The notes beneath the pieces were generated by a model. The model saw nothing but the letters and a program-made list of their open reading frames with translations, was not told the DNA's origin and ran no database searches. From CALBZH01 sp964538515 (GTDB lineage: Bacteria; Desulfobacterota; Syntrophobacteria; Syntrophobacterales; Syntrophobacteraceae): 64,000 nt of DNA. Location of the stretch: positions 1-64,000 of the forward strand of contig CAZIEW010000022.1 of NCBI GenBank assembly GCA_964538515.1, in the 5' to 3' direction. A program made the position numbers and the translations under genes. Below are positions 42,462 to 50,937 of this stretch, in pieces; the stretch's first letter is position 1, and each line of letters begins with the position of its first letter.

Positions 42462-44282
42462 ATGGCTCACGACTCGCGAAATGTTTACGGGATAGCGGTT
42501 TCTCCCGGGATTGCCATCGGCAAAGCGCACGTCCTGGAGCGCGGCAAGATCCAGGTCCCTCAATACACGCTGCCAAACGGGGTCGCTGTCGAGCGCGAGT
42601 GCGAACGATTTGAGCGCGCGGTCGTGAGGGCTGAGAAGGACCTGCGCGAGATCAAGGACGGGATCCATCCGGAATTTCGCGAGCACGCGCAGATCATCGA
42701 AGTCCACCTGATGATGCTGAGGGACCGGCTTCTGTACGACGAAACCCTTGCTTGTATTCGAGAAGAAAAACTCAATGCGCAATGGGCGCTCTCTCGATCG
42801 CTGAAGAAAGCCCACGACCTGTTCGACGCCCTGACGGACGAATACATCCGGAGCCGCGTCGCCGATGTCGATGCGGTGGGCGAGCGCGTGCTTCGGAATC
42901 TCGCAGGCCAGACACACGACCTCTTCAGTGAGATCCGTGAGCGGGTGATCATCGTGGCCCGCGATCTCTCCCCCGCCGACACTGCCCAACTGCAGCTTGA
43001 GCGTACTCTCGGCCTCGTAACCGACATGGGCGGAAGGACCTCTCACACCTCCATCCTTGCCCGATCGCTCAACATTCCCGCTGTTGTGGGGACCGAAAAG
43101 GCAACCGAGGTCGTTCCGGCCGGGAAGGTCATCATCGTCGACGGCATCGCGGGATGCGTCATCACGAACCCGACAGAGCGGGAAATCGCCGCCTATTACG
43201 AACGGCAGGAGGAGCTCGAACGGTATCGCGTCGAAATCTCCAAGAAGTCGCACCTTCCGGCTGAAACCCGCGATGGAGTGAGGGTAGGCGTTGAGGCCAA
43301 CATCGAGCTCATCGAAGAAGTGGTGGCGGCCAAGGATAACGGGGCGGAAGGAGTTGGGCTGTACCGCACGGAGTTCTTCTTCATGAACCGCAAAGAGCTC
43401 CCGGACGAAGAGACACTCTATTACACGTACAGGGAGCTTGCGGAGCTCATGGCCCCCCAGCGCGTGACCATGCGTACGCTCGATCTGGGCGCCGAAAAGG
43501 TTGCCGCCTGGTTTCCCCGCCTCCAGGAAGCCAATCCGGCCTTGGGACTGCGCTCGATTCGACTGTGTCTCTATTACAGAGACCTCTTCAAGACCCAGCT
43601 TCGGGCCATCCTTCGGGCCAGCGCTGCCGCAAGGAACCTGCGCCTCATGTTCCCCCTCGTATCGGGTGTCGGGGAGCTTCTCGACGCAAAGCGGGTTCTG
43701 AAGGAGGTCCAGGAAGAGCTGACCATTCAGCGAATTCCCTTTGACGAGGACATGCCGATCGGCGTGATGATCGAAGTTCCCTCCGCCGCCGTTGTGGCCG
43801 ATCTCATGGCACGAAAAGTCCAGTTCTTCAGCGTCGGGACCAACGACCTCATTCAGTACAGCATCGCCATCGACCGGGCCAATGAGCATGTGGCCTACCT
43901 GTATGAGCCACTGCACCCAGGGGTGCTGCGACTCCTGAAGCAGACCGTAGACGCCGGACACCGCGCCGGAATCGAAGTTTCCATTTGCGGCGAAATGGCG
44001 GCGGACCCGTTCAATCTCCCGATCTTGCTCGGACTGCAATTCGACACCCTCAGCATGAACCCGCAGGCTGTGCCCCAGGTCAAGCATCTGGTATCCTATT
44101 CCCACGTCAAGACATGCCAGCGGTTTGTGAAAGAGGCCCTGCAGCTCAGCACTTCTCGGGAGATCAGCGACTTGCTCCAAAGGAAGTTTTTCGACAAGCT
44201 GCCGCAGGATCTCAGGCTTTTCAGTACGAGCGGCTGGATCACACAATCCAGGACGTCGGCTCTTTCGAGACAGGCATCGTAG
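42462..44282 (+). CDS. ptsI: PTS enzyme I (phosphoenolpyruvate-protein phosphotransferase)
   Basis: A 606-residue enzyme I. The N-terminal HPr-binding domain is followed by the swivelling phospho-histidine site GGRTSHTSILARSLNIP (His195). The PEP-binding barrel has GVGLYRTEFFFMNR, MRTLDLGAEK, VMIEVPSAAVVAD, VGTNDLIQYSIAIDR and the proton-donor cysteine in SICGEMAADP (Cys509). All catalytic residues are present. The usual RTLDxGGDK is here RTLDLGAEK, a conservative deviation. It transfers phosphate from PEP to HPr in the cytoplasm. It is followed 50 bases later by smpB. Confidence 0.95.
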   Translation: MAHDSRNVYGIAVSPGIAIGKAHVLERGKIQVPQYTLPNGVAVERECERFERAVVRAEKDLREIKDGIHPEFREHAQIIEVHLMMLRDRLLYDETLACIREEKLNAQWALSRSLKKAHDLFDALTDEYIRSRVADVDAVGERVLRNLAGQTHDLFSEIRERVIIVARDLSPADTAQLQLERTLGLVTDMGGRTSHTSILARSLNIPAVVGTEKATEVVPAGKVIIVDGIAGCVITNPTEREIAAYYERQEELERYRVEISKKSHLPAETRDGVRVGVEANIELIEEVVAAKDNGAEGVGLYRTEFFFMNRKELPDEETLYYTYRELAELMAPQRVTMRTLDLGAEKVAAWFPRLQEANPALGLRSIRLCLYYRDLFKTQLRAILRASAAARNLRLMFPLVSGVGELLDAKRVLKEVQEELTIQRIPFDEDMPIGVMIEVPSAAVVADLMARKVQFFSVGTNDLIQYSIAIDRANEHVAYLYEPLHPGVLRLLKQTVDAGHRAGIEVSICGEMAADPFNLPILLGLQFDTLSMNPQAVPQVKHLVSYSHVKTCQRFVKEALQLSTSREISDLLQRKFFDKLPQDLRLFSTSGWITQSRTSALSRQAS

Positions 44283-44332
44283 CACAGCCGGAATGCCGGC
44301 CGAGAAACCGCGCAACCCCACGAGTCACGCGT

Positions 44333-44827
44333 ATGCCCATGGAAAAGAAAGCCAAAGCTCAGCCCAAACAGTCCACACGGTTGGTCTGTCAAAACAAGAA
44401 AGCTTTCCATGATTACGAAATCATGGAGACCTTCGAGGCAGGGATGGTCCTCGTGGGGACGGAGGTCAAATCGCTGCGTGAGGGAAGGGCCAACCTGAAG
44501 GACAGCTACGCCAAGGTCAAGAAAGGCGAGGTCTACCTGTACGGTCTGCACATCAGTCCGTACACGCACGCGTTTTATGACAACCATGATCCAGAACGAG
44601 TACGAAAGCTCCTCCTGCACAACTACGAGATCAAGCGAATCCTCGGGAAGACACAAGAAAAGGGCTTTGCCCTGATCCCCTTGAAGATCTACTTCAGCGG
44701 CGGCAGGGCTAAAGTCGAAATTGCGCTGGCCCGTGGCAAGAAACTGTACGACAAGCGCGAAAGCATCAAAAAGAAAGAAGAACGCCGCGAAATCGATCGG
44801 ATGCGCAAGCAGCGAAAGACCAACTGA
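44333..44827 (+). CDS. smpB: SsrA-binding protein SmpB
   Basis: A 164-residue SmpB. The OB-fold core shows NKKAFHDYEIMETFEAGMVL, GTEVKSLREGRANLKDSYAK and the basic C-terminal tail YDKRESIKKKEERREIDRM, which enters the ribosomal mRNA channel. SmpB binds tmRNA and is needed for trans-translation rescue of stalled ribosomes. A short lysine-rich extension precedes the core. ATG 44333 or 44339 could be the start; neither has a strong ribosome-binding site. No tmRNA gene was recognised nearby. Confidence 0.93.
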   Translation: MPMEKKAKAQPKQSTRLVCQNKKAFHDYEIMETFEAGMVLVGTEVKSLREGRANLKDSYAKVKKGEVYLYGLHISPYTHAFYDNHDPERVRKLLLHNYEIKRILGKTQEKGFALIPLKIYFSGGRAKVEIALARGKKLYDKRESIKKKEERREIDRMRKQRKTN

Positions 44828-44883
44828 CGCGTCACCGCAGAGCACGGAAACTGCCGTATCCGTTCGTCCAGGGAGGGAACAGC

Positions 44884-45477
44884 ATGGTCCCAAGCTTTCG
44901 GGAAAAAAGCCAGCGGCTGCAGGAGCTCTACCGTGAGTTTGAACAGGCGGTTGGGCCTCACACGAGCGGAGCGGTATGCCGTCCGGGATGCTCGGACTGT
45001 TGCACCAACGTGGGCACTGTCGATGCGACCACCCTCGAAGGCTGGATCATCCTGACCCACCTGCAGAGCCTCCCGGCGGGGGTTCAGAAGGAGTACGCCA
45101 AAAAGCTGAAAAATAATCGGAAAGACAAAAGCACCTCCAAATTTGCCCGTTGCGCCTTCCTCCTCAAGGACCAGACATGCGGCATCTATTCCGTCAGGCC
45201 CTTCAGCTGCAGGCGGCTTTACTCGGTTGCCCTGTGCGGCGAGACCGGACCAACGGTTCACCGAGGAGTGTGGCAAATTGCGCAACAGACAGCCGCTGCC
45301 ATCCAGGCTCTGGACGACACGGGCTATTCCGGCCACATTTCATTCATCCTCGCTCTTCTCAAGGATTCAAAGTTCAGGAGCGTTTACCTGGACGGTGGAT
45401 TCGATCCCGGCGCCATCGAGAGCTACGCCCGCGAGCACTCCATTTCCATCAATCGCTTCCGTACACCCCGTTCATGA
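44884..45477 (+). CDS. YkgJ-type cysteine-cluster (zinc/iron-chelating) protein
   Basis: A 197-residue cytoplasmic protein with the CxxxCxxCC cluster of the YkgJ/UPF0153 family (VCRPGCSDCCTN, about residues 36-47) and a second set of cysteines in CAFLLKDQTCGIYSVRPFSC. These are thought to bind Zn2+ or an Fe-S cluster. GGGAGGGAAC precedes the ATG. The stop overlaps the dehydrogenase start (ATGA), implying coupled expression. No function is established for the family. Confidence 0.82.
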   Translation: MVPSFREKSQRLQELYREFEQAVGPHTSGAVCRPGCSDCCTNVGTVDATTLEGWIILTHLQSLPAGVQKEYAKKLKNNRKDKSTSKFARCAFLLKDQTCGIYSVRPFSCRRLYSVALCGETGPTVHRGVWQIAQQTAAAIQALDDTGYSGHISFILALLKDSKFRSVYLDGGFDPGAIESYAREHSISINRFRTPRS

Positions 45478-46445
45478 AAGCCATTCAGCTTCAAGCCGTT
45501 CAGAGCCTGGCATGCATCCAGACCCCACTTCCCGAGGTCAAACCCGGCGAAGTCTTGCTGAAGGTCAAGACGTGCGCCCTTTGTCGAACGGATGCCAAGA
45601 TGTGGCGCCAGGGGCACCGCGACCTCATCCTTCCCCGAGTGCTGGGGCACGAAATCTGTGGCGAGATCAAGAAAGTGAGCGGCCTGTTCGTCGTATGGCC
45701 TGGAGCCGGCTGCGGCACATGCCCGGCCTGCATTTCAGGTTCGGAGAACCTCTGCGCGCAGATGCGCATCTCGGGGTTTCACCGGGATGGCGGCCTTGCG
45801 GAATACGTCGCCGTAGCCGAGCGCAGCCTGATTCGGGCTCCCTCAGACTTGGCTCCCGAAATCGCCTGCCTGGCCGAACCGCTTGCGTGCGCGCTCAACG
45901 CCCTCGAGCAGGCTGACCTGGCTCCGGGCGAGCATGTTCTCATCTATGGCGCCGGACCCGTGGGTCTCCTCATGGCTCTGGCCGCCCGGTCCCTCGAAGC
46001 GTTTCCGCTCCTCATCGAAACGGATCTACGCAAGTTGAGCCTGAGTGCCCGGTTCCGCTCGGCGGCTGGGATCACAGCGGATCCGGAAACGCAACGAATG
46101 GACTTCAACGTGGTGGTCAACGCTGCGCCAGCGCTCGATCCATTCAGGGATGGCATCCAGCGCCTCATGTCCGGCGGCCGGTATTGCCTCTTCAGTGGCC
46201 TCCCGAGCGAGGATTCCATTGGGGCTCATCTTCTGAACGAGATCCATTACCGACAACTGCGCTGCGTGGGTGCGTATGGCTGCACCCGACGACAGATGGA
46301 AAAGGCTCTCATCCTGCTGCGGACGCATGCGGCCGCTGTGGCCTGCCTCATCCAGGAGCACATCCCCCTGGAGACGGTCCAGACAGCATTTCCCCGGATG
46401 CTGGACGGTCACGCCCTCAAGCTCATTGTCCATCCTAACCCATAA
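45474..46445 (+). CDS. Zinc-dependent medium-chain alcohol dehydrogenase family protein
   Basis: A 323-residue MDR enzyme. Catalytic zinc ligands are visible in CALCRTDAK (Cys) and VLGHEICGEI (His-Glu). The structural zinc loop is CGTCPACISGSENLC with four cysteines. The Rossmann nucleotide site is VLIYGAGPVGLLMALAA. The protein is shorter than the usual 340-360 residues, chiefly in the C-terminal half. Its substrate is unknown. It sits between the cysteine-cluster gene and a TrpD-like gene, which suggests a small biosynthetic or redox pathway. ATG 45474 is the start that opens homology and overlaps the previous stop. Confidence 0.85.
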   Translation: MKAIQLQAVQSLACIQTPLPEVKPGEVLLKVKTCALCRTDAKMWRQGHRDLILPRVLGHEICGEIKKVSGLFVVWPGAGCGTCPACISGSENLCAQMRISGFHRDGGLAEYVAVAERSLIRAPSDLAPEIACLAEPLACALNALEQADLAPGEHVLIYGAGPVGLLMALAARSLEAFPLLIETDLRKLSLSARFRSAAGITADPETQRMDFNVVVNAAPALDPFRDGIQRLMSGGRYCLFSGLPSEDSIGAHLLNEIHYRQLRCVGAYGCTRRQMEKALILLRTHAAAVACLIQEHIPLETVQTAFPRMLDGHALKLIVHPNP

Positions 46446-46464
46446 GAAAGGAAGGCTCACGATC

Positions 46465-47544
46465 GTGGCAACGGAAGCTCAATTGCGGGATTTTGGAAGA
46501 CTGATCTGCTCAGTAGCCGCGGGCGCGCTCATGACCCGGGAGGAAGCCTGCGAGGCCTATCGTCAGGTGATTCTCAACGAGCAGCCGGAGCTTCAGCAGG
46601 GCGCTTTCCTCATGGCCCACCTGGCACGGGGGCCTTCGACGGAAGAGCTGTCCGGCGCCTGGGATGCGCTGGATCGTTACGATACGGCCAAGATCCACAT
46701 CAACATCGAGGGAGCCGTCTGCGACATCGTCGGTACGGGATCCGACCCGCTCAAGACGGTCAATTGCTCGTCACCCGCTGCCCTCATCGCGGCGGCATGC
46801 AGCCTCCCGGTCGCAAAGAAGGGGGCACGCCTGGTCACAGGCGTTTCTGGAGCTTCGGACATCTTCGAGATTCTCGGAATCGACCTCAACGCGCCCCTCT
46901 CACGGGCCGAGGCGTGTCTCAACGCCCATGGGATCTGCTATCTTCCCGGAGAGGCGTTTCTGCGCTCGGGGTGGGCGCGTCTCATCCGGTCGATGCGCTT
47001 CACCTCAGCGTTCAATATCATTGGACCCCTCACCATGCCCTGCGAGCAGACCAACCGCATCGTGATTGGAGGCTATTCGCCCCAGGTGTGCGACCAGCTG
47101 GCGGCCGTGCTCCGTGAAATCGGCATGAAGGGGGCACTGGCGCCCTACGGCATGGTGAACGGAACAGACTCGAGCCTTGGAATGGACGAGTTTTCCCTTT
47201 CGGGACCGACGCGCGTCGTCGAGCTGCGTGACGGCAAGATGGAAACCTATGAGGTGACACCAGAGGATTTCGGTCTGAAGACCCTGCCGTTCCAGACGAT
47301 TTCCAGCCTGGAAAGCGCTCAGGCTAACGCCCAATCGATTCTCGATGTGCTGTCGGGGCATTACGACACACCGCTCGCCGACTTCTTCTGCATGAACGCT
47401 GCGGCCGCTCTCTACATTTCCGACGTTGCATCGAGCTACGCCGAAGGACTGACTCTAGCCCGCACGGCCCTTGCATCGGGAAAGGCCCTGCAGAAGCTGG
47501 AACAGCTCAAAACCGGTCAGGGTTGCCAACCGAAGAGCATATGA
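46465..47544 (+). CDS. Divergent TrpD-like (anthranilate phosphoribosyltransferase superfamily) protein
   Basis: A 359-residue protein with the type-III nucleoside phosphorylase/TrpD fold: a helical N-terminal domain (1-75), then the PRPP-binding region. The usual GTGGD is GTGSD (90-94), NxST is NCSSP (100-104), and the KHGNR loop reads VAKKGAR (116-122) followed by SGASDIFEILGID. Later ARLIRSMRFTSAFNIIGPLTMP resembles the TrpD R..RxxLGxRTxFNxLGPL block. These changes make true anthranilate activity doubtful; a related phosphoribosyl or pyrophosphorylase reaction is likely. GTG 46465 follows GGAAGG by 9 bases. No trp genes are nearby. Confidence 0.75.
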   Translation: MATEAQLRDFGRLICSVAAGALMTREEACEAYRQVILNEQPELQQGAFLMAHLARGPSTEELSGAWDALDRYDTAKIHINIEGAVCDIVGTGSDPLKTVNCSSPAALIAAACSLPVAKKGARLVTGVSGASDIFEILGIDLNAPLSRAEACLNAHGICYLPGEAFLRSGWARLIRSMRFTSAFNIIGPLTMPCEQTNRIVIGGYSPQVCDQLAAVLREIGMKGALAPYGMVNGTDSSLGMDEFSLSGPTRVVELRDGKMETYEVTPEDFGLKTLPFQTISSLESAQANAQSILDVLSGHYDTPLADFFCMNAAAALYISDVASSYAEGLTLARTALASGKALQKLEQLKTGQGCQPKSI

Positions 47545-47546
47545 GC

Positions 47547-49940
47547 TCAATGCCCGCTGATAGCCTGAGCTGCCCCGACAGGACCAGCGCCCACCGTGGA
47601 GGTACCTCCCGTAACGGATACCGTGAGATCATAGTGGCCTCGTGTGGGAGCGGTTGCGTTTCCACTGACCACGACGACGAGAATGTTGTCAGCGTCGGCG
47701 CCGGTTGTATAGGGAAGATCGAAAACCTTCAAGGTCGTTTTGGCGACCCCGGCCCTGGAGGTGGTTCCTCCCGGCAGCACGGTTCCCGTGGCGTCGTACA
47801 ACGTGATGCTCGGATCACGGATCGGTCCGGCTCGCCGGTCTGGCGTCACGGTGACGGTCAGATCCAGCCCGGCCTGAGTCGGATGGATCACGTATTCATG
47901 GTAATCGCCTGAGATCAGGATGTTTCCTTTGGTCTTGATGGTCTTCATGGGAGGGAAGTTCAAGAAGAAAGCAGAAGGGCGATCCGAGCCTGATGTGTTG
48001 GTGAAGAAGTAATTGGTGTCATGATGATACGGAGCCCGCAGCCATGAATTGAGTCCACGACTGGCGATGGCTCCCCAAGCCTTCGCGGTGTTGTTGAGCC
48101 TGCCGGTCAAGTCCCATTCCGCAGCGACCTGTGCCCAAACGCCGTCAAAGAAGTCCGCTTCCCCATCCACATGTCCACCGGAAACGTCAAAGTAATTGAA
48201 CGACTTGAAGACGTAGCCCATCGCGCTGATTCTGAGAACACGCGAGAGATCATGAAGATATGCCCCCCAGATCTCTCCTGTGTAGTGCTCCTCAGGGGTT
48301 TGGAGCGCAGACGAGTAGAGATTGACGTCATAGGGATACATTCGCGTGTTGTCCAAGTCCCTGAGATAGCCGACCGGATCCCAGGCCCAAGCCACGTCGC
48401 CAATATGCGGGTCTTTCGTGTACAGATAGGCAAACCAGTCCGAATTGCCTTCTCCCATGGCCCGTCCATAATGGTCCACTGCGCCGCCGAATTGGTCGAC
48501 ATATCCCAGCCAATCCATCATGGCGTGCGCGTATTCATGGGCCGCAACATCCGCATCCAGGGCAAGGTCTTCGGATCCGGCAACGCACGTGTCTTCATTT
48601 CCAAACGCCATCGTGTATTCTGTGAATGAATCATACCAATAGGCAGCATTACATTGATCATAGTAATCGGTTGAATTAACCCATACTGTGGGACGAAATG
48701 ATTTGAAATTTTCTATGTTGTTTATGGAAAACTTATTGATAATGTTAGAATTCCACCAGTCCCATAAGCCAGTCAATCGATAATAGGCATTCGTTGCATC
48801 AAATGATGATTTATCATCAGAATAAACCTCAGGATAGTACATAAAGCTAAATGTCGTGCTATTCCTTGGATCATTTCCATAATAGTCATATACATCCGAA
48901 TGCTGTCCAAACAAATAGCCGCAATCCGCCGTTTCAAGGCATGTATACATATACTTAAGCGTTGCGCTTCTTATTTTTGACGTATGCCAATCCTTATTGG
49001 TCGTATAGACTCTACCCACGCCATTCCTAACGGAGCGCCGCTGGTTGCCTTTGTACAGGATCTCGCCGTTTTCCGCATCCACGTGATACATCCACTGACC
49101 AAAGGGTTGCCGGGTGGGCAAGGAGACCTTCCAGACATACAAATACTTATCCTGAAACTTCATGATTTCTTGCTGAGCCGACACGGTGCCGATGGCTCCC
49201 CCTTCCGGCAAGTCGGCCTGAAGATCCTTTTGAGCGATCTCTTTTGCCGTCTCCTCGGGGAGCGTGCTCTGATTGGACGGCTGGAGGGAGTCGACCAGGC
49301 TGTTCTGGACCATGGTAACCTCTCCACGCTTGTTCGCATGCACCACCATGTAGGAATTGGCGACCGGGATACCGTTGTGCAGCTGCTGCATCCGAACGTG
49401 ATTGCGCTCGGGCGTCTCGTTGACCCGGACGGTTCGGAGGTTGGAAAGGTCTTCTCTGACTCCCAGCACCTGGTGAGCATCGCGCAGGAACCCCCTGGCT
49501 ACGGCTTCAGGACCGTCGGGGTACGCTTTCGAAACACCGTCGTGAAGCAGCCTTACCTGACCATTCTTCCTGCTGAATGTCGCTTTCCACTGAGTCCTCT
49601 GCTGGGCGTTGAGCGCATCCAATCCGCTCTTCGAACGAAGCAGTGCGGCTTCGCTGTCTTCTGATTCCAGGTGTCCGAGAATGCCGATCGCCGGCCTCCC
49701 CGCGGTTTGATCCATCTCCACATCTTCCGTCGCTTCGGCCCTCTTCGCTTCCGCCTCTTCCTCCATTTCGGAAGCTCGATTCACAAGCGTCCTGAGCTCT
49801 TGCTGCCCCCTCGGGGCTGCGCCCAGAGTCTCTGAGCCGGCATACGCATAAGAGCTCACCAAGAGAGCCAGAGCGTACAGGGCCAAAAAAGACAAGACGG
49901 GAATTCCAGGCCATGGCGTTTTCAAACATCGACAAATCAT
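47547..49940 (-). CDS. Secreted M4-family (thermolysin-like) zinc metalloprotease
   Basis: A 797-residue preproenzyme. The signal peptide (hydrophobic about residues 12-34) ends near AYA-GSE. An FTP/PepSY propeptide (about 100-280) is followed by the catalytic domain. Zinc site HEYAH (about 466-470) lies in DVAAHEYAHAMMDW, with the third ligand Glu in GRAMGEGNSDWF. A C-terminal PPC-type beta domain (about 690-790, DYHEYVIHPTQAGLDLTVTV) likely aids secretion and is cleaved. GGGAGGAG precedes ATG 49940. A consensus sigma-54 promoter lies 60 bases upstream. Nucleotides 48590-48990 are unusually AT-rich. Confidence 0.93.
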   Translation of the reverse strand: MICRCLKTPWPGIPVLSFLALYALALLVSSYAYAGSETLGAAPRGQQELRTLVNRASEMEEEAEAKRAEATEDVEMDQTAGRPAIGILGHLESEDSEAALLRSKSGLDALNAQQRTQWKATFSRKNGQVRLLHDGVSKAYPDGPEAVARGFLRDAHQVLGVREDLSNLRTVRVNETPERNHVRMQQLHNGIPVANSYMVVHANKRGEVTMVQNSLVDSLQPSNQSTLPEETAKEIAQKDLQADLPEGGAIGTVSAQQEIMKFQDKYLYVWKVSLPTRQPFGQWMYHVDAENGEILYKGNQRRSVRNGVGRVYTTNKDWHTSKIRSATLKYMYTCLETADCGYLFGQHSDVYDYYGNDPRNSTTFSFMYYPEVYSDDKSSFDATNAYYRLTGLWDWWNSNIINKFSINNIENFKSFRPTVWVNSTDYYDQCNAAYWYDSFTEYTMAFGNEDTCVAGSEDLALDADVAAHEYAHAMMDWLGYVDQFGGAVDHYGRAMGEGNSDWFAYLYTKDPHIGDVAWAWDPVGYLRDLDNTRMYPYDVNLYSSALQTPEEHYTGEIWGAYLHDLSRVLRISAMGYVFKSFNYFDVSGGHVDGEADFFDGVWAQVAAEWDLTGRLNNTAKAWGAIASRGLNSWLRAPYHHDTNYFFTNTSGSDRPSAFFLNFPPMKTIKTKGNILISGDYHEYVIHPTQAGLDLTVTVTPDRRAGPIRDPSITLYDATGTVLPGGTTSRAGVAKTTLKVFDLPYTTGADADNILVVVVSGNATAPTRGHYDLTVSVTGGTSTVGAGPVGAAQAISGH

Positions 49941-49999
49941 GGTGCTCCTCCCTGTGGTCCCTATGGTTCCACTGCAGCGGTATACGAGCCGCTCAAGCA

Positions 50000-50015
50000 A
50001 GCAACTATGGTGCCA
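50000..50015 (-). promoter_or_regulatory. Sigma-54 (-24/-12) promoter of the M4 protease gene
   Basis: On the minus strand TGGCAC-CATAG-TTGCT, an exact match to the TGGCAC-N5-TTGCW consensus with correct spacing. Transcription would start near 49990, giving a 50-base leader before ATG 49940. RpoN promoters need an AAA+ enhancer-binding activator, so the protease is probably induced by a specific signal. Confidence 0.8.
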
Positions 50016-50238
50016 CATCCAAGCTCGGTTCGATCCAAATCGAAGCACTGGAACCGCTGCGCAGAGTGCCCCATTGCCCTTCCATGGGAAACGCCGGTCA
50101 GCCCTCAAACACAGCAATCTACCCTATCGCAATCTCCTCGAGGATTCATGAGAATGGATTTGAGGTCAGTCAGAGGGTCTCGGGCTTGCCTTTGGGAAAA
50201 AAGAGGAGTCTTAAGAAAGCATAAGCGGCTGGTGAACC

Positions 50239-50256
50239 GGGAGAGCTCGCTCTCCC
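50239..50256 (-). terminator. Hairpin after the MoaD-like gene
   Basis: Perfect 7-bp stem GGGAGAG/CTCTCCC with a 4-base loop, seven bases past the stop of the MoaD-like gene. No T-tract follows on the minus strand, so termination is uncertain. Confidence 0.45.
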
Positions 50257-50262
50257 CAAGAG

Positions 50263-50502
50263 CTATCCGCCTCCTACGGCCGGAAAAAACGCGACCCGAT
50301 CATCGGCCCCAAGACAGGCATCCCAGCGAGTGGCGACGCCATTGACCATGATCACCCGGACCTCGTCCTCGGGGATTCCGAGACGCATCGCAACATCACG
50401 TACGCATGACCCCGGTGTCATCTCGATCGCAATCCCCACTCCGGCATCATACCCACTGACAAATCGTCTTAATGTTGCTGCCAAGAACACCTTGAGGGCC
50501 AT
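50263..50502 (-). CDS. MoaD/ThiS-like ubiquitin-fold sulfur carrier
   Basis: A 79-residue beta-grasp protein. It starts LKVFLAATLRRF, has the middle VRDVAMRLGIPEDEVRVIMVNG, and ends in the diagnostic diglycine tail VAFFPAVGGG. Such proteins are adenylated and thiocarboxylated at the last glycine and donate sulfur for molybdopterin, thiamine, tungstopterin or thiolated products. The single-copy gene at the end of minCDE gives no pathway hint. Desulfobacterota with tungsten/molybdenum aldehyde oxidoreductases often carry several such carriers. Confidence 0.82.
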   Translation of the reverse strand: MALKVFLAATLRRFVSGYDAGVGIAIEMTPGSCVRDVAMRLGIPEDEVRVIMVNGVATRWDACLGADDRVAFFPAVGGG

Positions 50503-50646
50503 GGTATCATTCTTTGATCAGGTTCATCGGCTCACTGTATCAGTTGAAAAAGGGACGAATATTGTCACGTCCACAACGACGGTTTCGGTCCCATGACGAT
50601 TCCTATTCGACTTCGATCGTGTGGGGATGAGCCCCCAGCGGCTGCG

Positions 50647-50922
50647 TCAGGCAGGCTGACCGGCTCGTCGTCGGTAGACCCGCTTGATTTGCACGTTCGA
50701 GACCAGCGCCACGTATTCCTTACCCTTCTCGAAATCCACGCGAATGGAATCCTGGTCGATTTCCATGTAGCGGGAGAGCACCTTAAGAATGTCGTTTTTG
50801 AGGTTTTCAAGGATGTCCGGCTCGATGTCCATGCGATCGTGCATCAGGACCACCTGCATCCTTTTCTTCGCTTCCTGGCCGCTCGGCTTTTCGCCGAAGA
50901 AACGTCGAATCGCGCTCAGCAT
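50647..50922 (-). CDS. minE: Cell division topological specificity factor MinE
   Basis: A 91-residue MinE. The N-terminal amphipathic membrane-targeting helix (AIRRFFGEK), the MinD-contact strand (KKRMQVVLMHDR) and the C-terminal dimerisation domain (LENLKNDILKVLSRYMEIDQ) are recognisable. MinE stimulates MinD ATPase and sets the pole-to-pole oscillation that keeps the division ring at midcell. It starts 15 bases after minD. Confidence 0.93.
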   Translation of the reverse strand: MLSAIRRFFGEKPSGQEAKKRMQVVLMHDRMDIEPDILENLKNDILKVLSRYMEIDQDSIRVDFEKGKEYVALVSNVQIKRVYRRRAGQPA

Positions 50923-50937
50923 TGCTCGTCCTCCTCG

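Larger units (their letters stand above)
49941..50262. other. Intergenic region upstream of the M4 protease
   Basis: 322 bases without a convincing gene. It holds the sigma-54 promoter of the protease and a hairpin just past the MoaD-like stop. The space upstream of the promoter (50016-50230) is long enough for an enhancer-binding-protein site, but no clear dyad was identified by eye. Confidence 0.6.

Noticed and set aside
42456..44321. 621-codon minus-strand frame opposite ptsI
   Set aside because: It mirrors the enzyme I gene, whose catalytic motifs are intact; the antisense product resembles no family.
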